64,000 nucleotides of DNA, taken from the NCBI GenBank assembly GCA_934591895.1, contig CAKTPP010000003.1:62001-126000 (forward strand). The letters run 5' to 3'. Each line of letters opens with the position of its first letter. Within the stretch, counting starts at the first letter, position 1. The position numbers were made by a program, and so were the translations under genes. Below the pieces are notes generated by a model. It was given only the letters and a program-made list of their open reading frames with translations, made no database searches and was not told where the DNA came from. Shown in pieces: positions 23,978 to 31,079 of the stretch. This stretch comes from an uncultured Oscillospiraceae bacterium (lineage in GTDB: Bacteria > Bacillota > Clostridia > Oscillospirales > Oscillospiraceae).

Positions 23978-25942
23978 TCATAGCCATATGGCGATGCGGT
24001 ACACGGCCGCCGCGGCGCACCACGCCGCAGCGCAATACCCCGCCGCCGCAGCGAGCGCGCCGAGCCTGCTGCCGAGCTCCTGCCGCATGGCTGCCTGCGC
24101 CGCCGCGCACGGCGCATACAGTGCCGTGAACACGAGAAAGCTCGCGGCGGCCGCGGGGGAGAACACCTGCGGCAGCGCCGCCGTCAGCTCGCCCCCGAGC
24201 AGCACGCCGAGCGTGGAGAGCACCGCCTCCTTGGCCAGCAGACCGGTCACGAGCGCGGTTGCCGCACGCCAGTCGCCGAAGCCGAGCGGCGCAAACACCG
24301 GTGCGATCGCCCGTCCGGCCGCGGCCAGCAGGCTCTCGTCGGCGCAGGCGGCCACGCGCCACGCCGGGGTGAACGTGCGCAGCACCCATACGCCCACGCT
24401 TGCCGCGAGGATGACCGTGAGCGCCCGTGTGAGAAATTCCCGCGTCCGCTGCCGCATCCGCCGCAGCACGCTGCGCGCGTCCGGCAGGCGGTAGTCCGGC
24501 AGTTCCATGACAAAGGGCGCGGCCTGTCCGCGCAGCACCGTGCAGCCGAGCAGCTTCGCCGCGCCCACGGCCGCCAGAATGCCGAGCGCGTACAGCGCCG
24601 GAAACACCAAGGCGCTGTGCTGCGGAAAAAACGCGGCGGCAAAGGCCGCATATACCGGCGCCTTTGCGCTGCAGCTCATCCATGGCGTGAGCAGGATCGT
24701 CAGCGTCCGGTCGCGCCGGGCGGGCAGCGTGCGCGCGGCGAGCACTGCCGGTACGCTGCACCCGAAGCCCAGCAGCAGCGGCACGGCGCTCTGCCCGCTC
24801 AGCCCCAGACGCCGCAGCGGGCAGTCCGTCACGAAGGCCACGCGCGCGAGATAGCCCGAGTCCTCGAGCAGGGAGAGAAAGAAAAACAGCGTCAGGATCA
24901 CCGGCAGAAACGCCGCCACGCTCCCCACGCCCGCAAACACGCCCTCGCGCACCAGCGCGCGCAGCAGCGGCCTTGCGTCCAGCGCCAGAAGCGCGCCGTC
25001 CGCCGCGTCCGCGAGCCATGCGATGGCGCGCGCGAGCACTCGGCTCAGACACGGTCCAATGACGTGAAACGTCAGGCAGCACACGCCGCCGAGCAGCGCC
25101 GCCATCGCGGGGTAGGCCGTGTACCGCCCCGTGAGCACGCGGTCGATGCGCGCGCTGCGCCGGTGCTCAGGCAGCGTCTGCGGCAGGGTGAAAAACCGCG
25201 TCAGCCTGTCCACCTGCGCATAGCGCGCCGCAGGCAGCGCCTCGCCGCGCGTGAGTCCGGTCTTGCGCTCCATGCGCGCGACGGCCTGCCGTGCCGCCTC
25301 CGGCGCGTGCAGGCTGCACGTGCCGTCGAGCCACTGCGTCGCCGCGCATACCGGCGGCAGTCCCGCCCTGCGCGCCTCGTCTGCAAGCAAGCGGGTGAGT
25401 GTGCGCACGCAGTCTTGCACCGCGCCCGAAGTCAGCGCGCGCCGCGGGTCGGGCGGCGCACCCTGCGCCGCGCGCACGGCTGCGTCCAGCAGCGTGTCCA
25501 GCCCCTCGCCCAGTGCCGCGCTCACCGGCACGACCGGGATGCCCAGCACCCGTGCCAGCCCCGCCGTATCCACCGCACCGCCGCCGGCACGCAGCGCGTC
25601 CATCACGTTCAGCGCCAGCACGACCGGCACGCCCAGCTCCAGCAGCTGCAGCGTCAGGTACAGGCTGCGCGCCGGGCACGTCGCGTCCGCGACGCTGACG
25701 ATCGCGTCCGCCTCGCCGCCGAGCAGATACGCGCGCGTGACGCGCTCCTCGTCCGAGTATGGGCGCAGCGCATACACACCCGGCAGGTCGACGAGCGTCA
25801 CGTCCGGCCGCGCGCGGCATGCGCCGGTGCTGCGTGTGACGGTCACGCCCGGGAAGTTGCCCGTGTGCGCATTCGCTCCCGTAAGGGCGTTGAAGAGCGT
25901 CGTCTTGCCGCAGTTGGGGTTTCCGGCGAGCGCAAGGATCAT
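23978..25942 (-). CDS. feoB: FeoB-type ferrous iron transporter GTPase
   Basis: 654 residues, on the short side for FeoB. G motifs: GNPNCGKTT at 7-15, the TGNFPGVTV switch region, DLPG at 52-55 and NVMD at 112-115. The C-terminal half has the FeoB-type membrane core with Gate-like segments (FGCSVPAVLAARTL, and SCSAKAPVYA). It imports Fe(II). The frame is open further, but GGAGG is seven bases before ATG at 25942, giving MILALAGNPNCGKT. No feoA lies beside it, and the spacer between G domain and membrane core is compact. The upstream small gene has its own terminator, so feoB is probably a single unit. Confidence 0.85.
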   Translation of the reverse strand: MILALAGNPNCGKTTLFNALTGANAHTGNFPGVTVTRSTGACRARPDVTLVDLPGVYALRPYSDEERVTRAYLLGGEADAIVSVADATCPARSLYLTLQLLELGVPVVLALNVMDALRAGGGAVDTAGLARVLGIPVVPVSAALGEGLDTLLDAAVRAAQGAPPDPRRALTSGAVQDCVRTLTRLLADEARRAGLPPVCAATQWLDGTCSLHAPEAARQAVARMERKTGLTRGEALPAARYAQVDRLTRFFTLPQTLPEHRRSARIDRVLTGRYTAYPAMAALLGGVCCLTFHVIGPCLSRVLARAIAWLADAADGALLALDARPLLRALVREGVFAGVGSVAAFLPVILTLFFFLSLLEDSGYLARVAFVTDCPLRRLGLSGQSAVPLLLGFGCSVPAVLAARTLPARRDRTLTILLTPWMSCSAKAPVYAAFAAAFFPQHSALVFPALYALGILAAVGAAKLLGCTVLRGQAAPFVMELPDYRLPDARSVLRRMRQRTREFLTRALTVILAASVGVWVLRTFTPAWRVAACADESLLAAAGRAIAPVFAPLGFGDWRAATALVTGLLAKEAVLSTLGVLLGGELTAALPQVFSPAAAASFLVFTALYAPCAAAQAAMRQELGSRLGALAAAAGYCAAAWCAAAAVYRIAIWL

Positions 25943-26040
25943 GGCCATGCCTCCTTTTTCGGATAGCACAGCCTATGCGCAGACAAAAAGCGGTAGACTT
26001 GTACACGCACGGAATGGTAGAATAAAGCTGCGGCAAAAGA

Positions 26041-26066
26041 AAATGCCGCCCTCTCGGGCGGCATTT
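26041..26066 (-). terminator. Terminator of the small unknown gene
   Basis: An 11-bp stem (26041-26051 with 26056-26066) followed on the minus strand by TTCTTTTG. It insulates feoB from the gene upstream. Confidence 0.85.
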
Positions 26067-26121
26067 GCAGCTTGTCAGAGGATCTCGCAGCCTTTCGCCG
26101 CCGGAGCGGCAAAGGATTGCC

Positions 26122-26436
26122 TCAGCGATACGTGGCGGCGCAGTCGCAGATGTGCACGTCGACGCCCTTGCCGGCGGCGAAGTCATTGAGCTTTTGCATG
26201 AGCTTCTCGCGGTTGGCATTGACGATCTTCGTAGCCAGGCGCTGCTTCTGGTCCTGCGACATGGTGCGCAGAATGCCCTTGACGATGCGTGCCGAGGCCT
26301 CGGGCGTGTTGCACGCGAGCTTGAGCACGGGGTTGATATGGCCGCTCTGGCTCAGCGCTTCGAGCACGAGCGGGAGCTGGGAATCAAGCTTGTCGGTGTA
26401 GTCCAGACTCTCAATCCGGAAGGTAACTTCGATCAT
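26122..26436 (-). CDS. Small soluble protein of unknown function
   Basis: 104 residues, not recognised. The start is supported by AAAGGAG nine bases before the ATG, and the gene is bounded by a promoter-like sequence and a clear terminator, so it is probably real. The N terminus MIEVTFRIESLDYTDKL looks like a beta strand followed by helices, and the C terminus ends in DVHICDCAATYR with two cysteines one residue apart. It has no signal peptide or membrane segment. It lies next to feoB, but there is no evidence that it is FeoA; it lacks the SH3-like FeoA pattern. Confidence 0.65.
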   Translation of the reverse strand: MIEVTFRIESLDYTDKLDSQLPLVLEALSQSGHINPVLKLACNTPEASARIVKGILRTMSQDQKQRLATKIVNANREKLMQKLNDFAAGKGVDVHICDCAATYR

Positions 26437-26475
26437 GTTGAAAAACTCCTTTGATACATTTCATGAATGGCCAGC

Positions 26476-26504
26476 ATTATAGCAGAAACTTTTTGCAATT
26501 TCCA
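26476..26504 (-). promoter_or_regulatory. Probable promoter of the small unknown gene
   Basis: On the minus strand TGGAAA (26499-26504), 17-bp spacer, TATAAT (26476-26481). Confidence 0.5.
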
Positions 26505-26561
26505 CCGCTGCGGCACAAAAAAACTGACAACATTTCCACAAACACGCGGGAGGTGACCCGA

Positions 26562-27737
26562 ATGTACGATAACGATCACTTGGACGAGCAATGGCTGCGC
26601 CAGACGCCGCCGCCGCGCCGCCGGAGCAGAGCGGGCTGCGGGCTGACGCTGCTGGTGCTGCTGCTCGTGCTGGCGGGCGCGGTGTTTTATCCGCGCATCC
26701 GCGCGCGGCTCACGCCGGTGCAGATGGTGCAGATCCAGCGCGAGTCATCCGTCCTGCCGGATACTGCACCGAACTGCAGCGCGAACCCGCGCGTCGCCGC
26801 CGCGCTGCACACGGCGATGCGGGACCAGACGGACGCGGTCGTCTACGGGTGCGACGCCGATACGCTCACGGCCTGTCTGAGCGAGCTGCTCGACGATCCG
26901 GAGCTCTGGGTGCGCTCGTACCGCTATACGGTGTACGGCGGGGTGCATGCGCGCATCTCCGTCACGTTCGACTGGGTCTATCCCGATGACGGTCCGGCGC
27001 GCCGCGAGGAGCTTGCGCAGACGGCGGACGGTCTGCTTGCCGCCGCTCCGGCGGGGGATTACGAGCGCGCGCTGTATCTCTACGACTGGCTGCTCACGCA
27101 CGTCGCCTACACCGAGCGGGAGACCTATGACCAGACGGCCTATGCCGCCGTCTGCGAGGGGCAGGCCGTCTGCGGCGGCATTGCCGATGCGTATGTCTAC
27201 CTGCTTGAGCGCGGCGGCATTCCGGCGCGCGCCGTCACGGGCACGTCCGTGTCCTCGGACGGCGCAAGCGAGCGCCACGCATGGGTCGCGGCCGAGCTCG
27301 ACGGCGCGGTCTACTACTTCGACCCCACGTGGGATCTGCAGGACGACGGGAGCGAGGCGGCGCTGCCGGACTATCTCAGCCACACATGGTTCGCGCTCAC
27401 GGCGGCGCGCATGGCCGTGCGCCACACGCCGGACGCGCCCGAGCTCTGGCCGGACAGCCGCGCGAACGCCGATAATTACTACGTCCGCAGCGGTTATACG
27501 GCGGCGGAGGCGACCGTCGCCGCGGCGGCTGCCGCCGTGCGCAGCCAGTGGGAGGACGGACGCGCCGTGCTGGAGTTCCGCTGCGAGTCGCCGGAGGCCT
27601 ATGATGAGATGCGCGCGCTGCTCTTCGACCGCGACCGCCTCTGGGATGTCTACCGCGCACTCGGAAGCCGCGTCGCCTCGTCCGGCTATCAGTGCGTGGA
27701 CGACCAGCAGATCATCCGCCTCGTGCCCGCACGGTAA
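26562..27737 (+). CDS. Membrane-anchored transglutaminase-like protein
   Basis: 391 residues from ATG at 26562, after GGGAGGTG; an upstream in-frame ATG lacks a ribosome binding site. The short cytoplasmic N terminus is Pro/Arg-rich (QTPPPRRRSR), one membrane segment lies at about 28-43, and the rest is outside. The transglutaminase/protease core carries the triad Cys204 (GQAVCGGIADAY), His239 (ERHAWV) and Asp254 (YYFDPTWD). Such proteins act on envelope peptides or proteins as peptidases or cross-linkers; the substrate is unknown. It is a monocistronic gene that converges on prfB. Confidence 0.82.
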   Translation: MYDNDHLDEQWLRQTPPPRRRSRAGCGLTLLVLLLVLAGAVFYPRIRARLTPVQMVQIQRESSVLPDTAPNCSANPRVAAALHTAMRDQTDAVVYGCDADTLTACLSELLDDPELWVRSYRYTVYGGVHARISVTFDWVYPDDGPARREELAQTADGLLAAAPAGDYERALYLYDWLLTHVAYTERETYDQTAYAAVCEGQAVCGGIADAYVYLLERGGIPARAVTGTSVSSDGASERHAWVAAELDGAVYYFDPTWDLQDDGSEAALPDYLSHTWFALTAARMAVRHTPDAPELWPDSRANADNYYVRSGYTAAEATVAAAAAAVRSQWEDGRAVLEFRCESPEAYDEMRALLFDRDRLWDVYRALGSRVASSGYQCVDDQQIIRLVPAR

Positions 27738-27738
27738 G

Positions 27739-27962
27739 AAAACTGCACGCCCGCTTGGGCGTTTTGAGGCTGTCAAAAAGTATTACTTTTTGACAAAGGG
27801 GTGGGCTGCCTGACTGCAGCGCACGCGCTGCCCGCCGGAGGCGGACGGCGCGCACGTTTGCAGGCCGAGAAGTATTTTCTTCGCCGCACATGTCGCCGAA
27901 GAAAATGATCGGACTTTTTTTGCGCCTGCGGGCGCAAACTCTACGAGGTTCTTGACAAACTG
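27739..27962 (+). repeat. Full copy (E2) of a structured intergenic element
   Basis: About 200 bases between the convergent transglutaminase and prfB genes. In order: hairpin H1 (27771-27780 with 27786-27795), H2 (27832-27836 with 27840-27844, extendable), H3 (27874-27883 with 27897-27906 around a 13-base loop holding ACATGT) and H4 (27919-27926 with 27931-27938), then CTCTACGAGG. A 24-base direct repeat, the left part of the prfB terminator, flanks the element at 27739-27762 and 27964-27987. The same layout is found reversed at 36874-37074, and H1-H2 alone at 5049-5132. No open frame with a start signal is present. Confidence 0.8.
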
Positions 27963-27967
27963 AAAAA

Positions 27968-27991
27968 CTGCACGCCCGCTTGGGCGTGCAG
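27968..27991. terminator. Terminator of prfB (works both ways)
   Basis: A 10-bp stem (27968-27977 with 27982-27991), followed by TTTTTC on the minus strand and CTTTT on the plus strand. Confidence 0.92.
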
Positions 27992-28001
27992 CTTTTCGTG
28001 C

Positions 28002-29123
28002 TTATTTTGTTTGCTGGTCGGCGTTCATGCTCAGGTAGGCGTTGATGAAGCCGTCGATGTCGCCGTCCATGACGGCCTGGATGTTGCCGTTTTCAAAGCC
28101 GGTGCGGTGATCCTTGGCCAGCGTGTACGGCATGAACACATACGAACGGATCTGGCTGCCCCACTCGATCTTGAGCTGGACGCCCTTGATGTCGGAGATC
28201 TTCTCCAGGTGCTCGCGCTCCTTGATCTCGGCCAGACGCGCACGGAGCATATTCTTGCAGTTTTCGAGGTTCTGGAAGTGGCTGCGCTCGACCTGACTGG
28301 ACACGACGATGCCGGTCGGGATATGCGTCAGACGCACGGCGGACGAGGTCTTGTTGACCTTCTGGCCGCCCGCGCCGGATGAGCGGTATACGTCCATCTT
28401 GATGTCCTCGTCGCGCAGCTCGATCTCGCTGTCCTCGGTGATCTCGGGCATGACCTCCACGGCGGCGAACGACGTGTGGCGGCGGCCGGAGGCGTCAAAC
28501 GGGCTGATGCGCACGAGGCGGTGGATGCCGTTTTCGCTCTTGAGGAAGCCGTAGGCGTTCTCGCCCTCGATCATGATCGTCGCGCTCTTGATGCCGGCCT
28601 CGTCGCCGTCGAGATAGTCCATGAGCTTGACGGTGTAGCCGTGGCGCTCGGCCCACATGTTGTACATACGGTAGAGCATGCTCGTCCAGTCCTGCGCCTC
28701 GGTGCCGCCGGCGCCGGCGTGGAAGGTGAGGATGGCGTTGTTCGCGTCATACTCGCCGGTCAGCAGCGTCTCGAGCCGCATGGATTCGAGCGTCTCCTCA
28801 AAGGACTGAAACTCGCTCTCGAGGTCGGGCAGCATCGAGTCGTCGTCCTCCTCGACAGCCATCTCGCACATGGTCAGCATATCCTCCCACGCGCCGGTGA
28901 GCTTGGCGTAGCGCTCGAGCTTGTGCTTGAGCGTCTTGATGCGCTTTTGCACGCGCTGGCTGTTTTCGGTGTCGTTCCAGAAGCCGTCCTGCGCGCTCTC
29001 CTCCTCGAGCTTTTCGACCTCGTTGCGCGCCTCGTCGAGATGCAGCGCGCCGCCCAGATCGTCCAGCGCCGGACGGAGGTTGTTGAGCTTGTTTTTATAC
29101 TCTTCAAATGCAATGGATGCCAT
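28002..29123 (-). CDS. prfB: Peptide chain release factor 2
   Basis: 373 residues, full length. The SPF tripeptide that reads UGA/UAA is at 207-209, and the GGQ motif that triggers peptide release is at 252-254. The coding frame is continuous through the region where many bacteria have the in-frame UGA and programmed +1 shift (here LRPALDDLGGALHLDE), so this copy has no frameshift control. ATG is preceded by a modest AGGA. It has its own promoter and terminator. Confidence 0.97.
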   Translation of the reverse strand: MASIAFEEYKNKLNNLRPALDDLGGALHLDEARNEVEKLEEESAQDGFWNDTENSQRVQKRIKTLKHKLERYAKLTGAWEDMLTMCEMAVEEDDDSMLPDLESEFQSFEETLESMRLETLLTGEYDANNAILTFHAGAGGTEAQDWTSMLYRMYNMWAERHGYTVKLMDYLDGDEAGIKSATIMIEGENAYGFLKSENGIHRLVRISPFDASGRRHTSFAAVEVMPEITEDSEIELRDEDIKMDVYRSSGAGGQKVNKTSSAVRLTHIPTGIVVSSQVERSHFQNLENCKNMLRARLAEIKEREHLEKISDIKGVQLKIEWGSQIRSYVFMPYTLAKDHRTGFENGNIQAVMDGDIDGFINAYLSMNADQQTK

Positions 29124-29159
29124 AGGTTGAATCCTGCCTTTTTTCAGTCTAACTTACTT

Positions 29160-29188
29160 ATTATAATCAAAAAACGCGCGCTTGTAAA
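29160..29188 (-). promoter_or_regulatory. Promoter of prfB
   Basis: On the minus strand TTTACA (29183-29188), 17-bp spacer, TATAAT (29160-29165). Confidence 0.75.
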
Positions 29189-29200
29189 GAAAAACCGCGC

Positions 29201-29695
29201 TCATTCGGCCTCGGCCTTCGGCTGGATGGACTCGTCGTTGACGATCCAGTTCTGCACGTCGATGATCTCGATGCCGTCGTCGCCGATGCGGTTGACGACG
29301 CGCGTGATGCCGGAGTTGATGATCATGCGCCGGCACATGGCGCACGAGGTCGTATCGTGCAGGAGCTCGCCGTCGGCTGCGCTGCGCCCGACGAGATAGA
29401 GCGTGCCGCCGATCATGTCGCGCCGCGCGGCGGAGATGATGGCGTTGGCCTCGGCGTGGACGCTGCGGCAGAGCTCATAGCGCTGGCCGCTCGGGATGTT
29501 GAGCTGCTCGCGGTTGCAGTAGCCGAGCTGTGAGCAGTTGACGCGGCCGCGCGGCGCGCCGTTGTAGCCGGTGGAGAGGATCTCGTCGTTCTTGACGATG
29601 ATCGCGCCGTATTTGCGCCGCAGGCAGGTCGAGCGGTCGAGCACCGCGTCGGCAATGTTGAGATAGTATTTGTCCTTGCTCATGCGCTGATCCAT
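29201..29695 (-). CDS. Deoxycytidylate deaminase-family protein (ComEB type)
   Basis: 164 residues with a zinc-dependent deaminase core: HAEANAI (His80, Glu82) and SCAMC (Cys118, Cys121) supply the zinc ligands and the catalytic Glu. The usual PCxxC is SCxxC here. Length and the extended insert between STGYNGAPRG and HAE (which contains extra cysteines) fit the dCMP deaminase group, which makes dUMP from dCMP for thymidylate synthesis. AAGGAGG lies ten bases before the ATG; a second ATG four codons on is less well spaced. The prfB promoter region begins just before its stop codon, so it ends close to the next transcript. Confidence 0.85.
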   Translation of the reverse strand: MDQRMSKDKYYLNIADAVLDRSTCLRRKYGAIIVKNDEILSTGYNGAPRGRVNCSQLGYCNREQLNIPSGQRYELCRSVHAEANAIISAARRDMIGGTLYLVGRSAADGELLHDTTSCAMCRRMIINSGITRVVNRIGDDGIEIIDVQNWIVNDESIQPKAEAE

Positions 29696-29790
29696 GTTGG
29701 ACGCGCCTCCTTCGCATAATTTCCTAACTTATATCATATCGGAAATGCTCCGCCGCGTCAAGGCCTGCACTGGTATTCTGCGCGCGTGTG

Positions 29791-29799
29791 TGCTATACT
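29791..29799 (+). promoter_or_regulatory. Extended -10 promoter of queH
   Basis: TGCTATACT at 29791-29799 forms an extended -10 with no good -35. The implied leader before the queH ATG is only about 12 bases. Confidence 0.5.
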
Positions 29800-29817
29800 G
29801 TCCGGCGGGTGACGCTT

Positions 29818-30444
29818 ATGAAGGAAAACTATCAAAAACAGCTCGATGCGCTGCTCTCCGCCCTCCCGCCGGAGGAAAAGCCGCGCCTGCTGCTGCACAG
29901 CTGCTGCGGCCCGTGCAGCAGCTACGTGCTCGAGTACCTCACGCGGTATTTTCGCGTGACCGTGCTGTACTATAATCCGAACATCCAGCCGCGCGCGGAA
30001 TATGACCGCCGTCTCTACTGGCAGCAGGAGCTCATCCGCCGGCTGCCGACGCCGGAGCCGGTGGCACTGCTCGCGTGCGATTATGACGGGCAGCGCTACA
30101 TCGACGCCGTCCGCGGCCTCGAGCGCGAGCCGGAGGGCGGCGCGCGCTGCACGGTGTGCTTCCGTCTGCGCCTCGAGGAGACGGCGCGGCAGGCACAGGC
30201 GCACGGATTTGACTATTTCGGCACGACGCTCACCGTCTCGCCGCACAAGGACGCGCAGCGTCTCAACACCATCGGCGCGGAGCTTGCGCGGCAGTACGGC
30301 GTGCGCTGGCTGCCGTCGGACTTCAAAAAGCGCGAGGGCTACAAGCGCAGCATCGAGCTGTCCCGGCAGTACGGGCTCTACCGGCAGGAATACTGCGGCT
30401 GTCTGTACAGCAAACCGGTTGACAACGGCCGGACGGAGGAGTAG
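29818..30444 (+). CDS. queH: Epoxyqueuosine reductase QueH
   Basis: 208 residues from ATG at 29818 (an upstream in-frame ATG at 29788 overlaps the promoter and is rejected). The QueH/DUF208 signature HSCCGPCSS carries adjacent Cys29 and Cys30 plus Cys33. A second cysteine group is CTVCFRLRLEETA, and the C-terminal pair is EYCGC. QueH is the non-cobalamin enzyme that reduces epoxyqueuosine to queuosine in tRNA. It lies directly before queT, which fits a queuosine supply unit. Confidence 0.9.
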   Translation: MKENYQKQLDALLSALPPEEKPRLLLHSCCGPCSSYVLEYLTRYFRVTVLYYNPNIQPRAEYDRRLYWQQELIRRLPTPEPVALLACDYDGQRYIDAVRGLEREPEGGARCTVCFRLRLEETARQAQAHGFDYFGTTLTVSPHKDAQRLNTIGAELARQYGVRWLPSDFKKREGYKRSIELSRQYGLYRQEYCGCLYSKPVDNGRTEE

Positions 30445-30470
30445 AATAACCGCCGTCACAATTTCATCAG

Positions 30471-30524
30471 GCGCAGGTGCCATACCCCTGCGCGCACACT
30501 GTGTGCAACGAAAAAAATGGGAGG
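30471..30524 (+). promoter_or_regulatory. Structured leader of queT, possible preQ1-type riboswitch
   Basis: Between queH and queT lie a 7-bp hairpin (30471-30477 with 30487-30493) with a 9-base loop TGCCATACC, a second small hairpin (30494-30498 with 30502-30506), then an A-rich tail AACGAAAAAAA running into the GGGAGG ribosome binding site. A loop ending in ACC plus an A-rich tail over the ribosome binding site resembles small preQ1 riboswitches, often found before queT. The second hairpin between stem and tail does not fit the known consensus, so this is tentative. Confidence 0.35.
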
Positions 30525-30533
30525 AATTGAATT

Positions 30534-31073
30534 ATGCACATCACCACGAGAAAACTGACCGCCGCGGCGGTCACGGGCGCGGCTTATGCAGCCCTGACGA
30601 TGCTTCTGGCGCCAATCAGCTACGGAGCGATCCAGTGCCGGGTCTCGGAGGTGCTGTGCATTTTGCCGTTTTTCATCCCCTGCACGGCATGGGGGCTGTT
30701 CGTCGGCTGCGCGATCGCAAACCTGCTGAGCGCGGCGGGCATTTTTGACGTCGTCTTCGGCTCGCTGGCGACGCTGCTGGCGGCGCTGTGCACGGCATGG
30801 CTCGGCCGCGGGCGCGGCGCGCAGTCGTGGCTGCGGTGCGTCCTTGCGGCGCTCATGCCGGTCGTGTTCAATTTCGTGTTTGTCGGTGCGGTGCTCACGT
30901 GGTCGCTCACGGACGCCGTGTTCCCGCACCTGAATGCATCGTTCTGGCTCTTCGGCGGTCAGGTCGCGCTCGGCGAGGTCGCCGTGCTCGGCATTCTGGG
31001 CCTGCCGCTCATGCGCCTGCTGCCGCGCAACCCGAAGTTCCGGGAGATCATTCGCAGCTATCAAAAGGAGTGA
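30534..31073 (+). CDS. queT: QueT-family transporter (queuosine precursor ECF S-component)
   Basis: 179 residues, almost wholly hydrophobic with about five or six membrane segments. The N terminus LTAAAVTGAAYAALTMLLAPISYGAIQCRVSE, in pieces, is characteristic of the QueT family (formerly DUF988). QueT is the substrate-binding membrane subunit of an energy-coupling-factor importer for preQ0/preQ1 or queuine; the ECF ATPases are not in the window. GGGAGGA precedes the ATG. It follows queH by 89 bp and precedes malQ by 6 bp. Confidence 0.88.
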   Translation: MHITTRKLTAAAVTGAAYAALTMLLAPISYGAIQCRVSEVLCILPFFIPCTAWGLFVGCAIANLLSAAGIFDVVFGSLATLLAALCTAWLGRGRGAQSWLRCVLAALMPVVFNFVFVGAVLTWSLTDAVFPHLNASFWLFGGQVALGEVAVLGILGLPLMRLLPRNPKFREIIRSYQKE

Positions 31074-31079
31074 CGGAGC

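Noticed and set aside
26122..26436. FeoA
   Set aside because: Position near feoB suggested it, but the sequence lacks the FeoA SH3-like pattern and a terminator separates the two genes.
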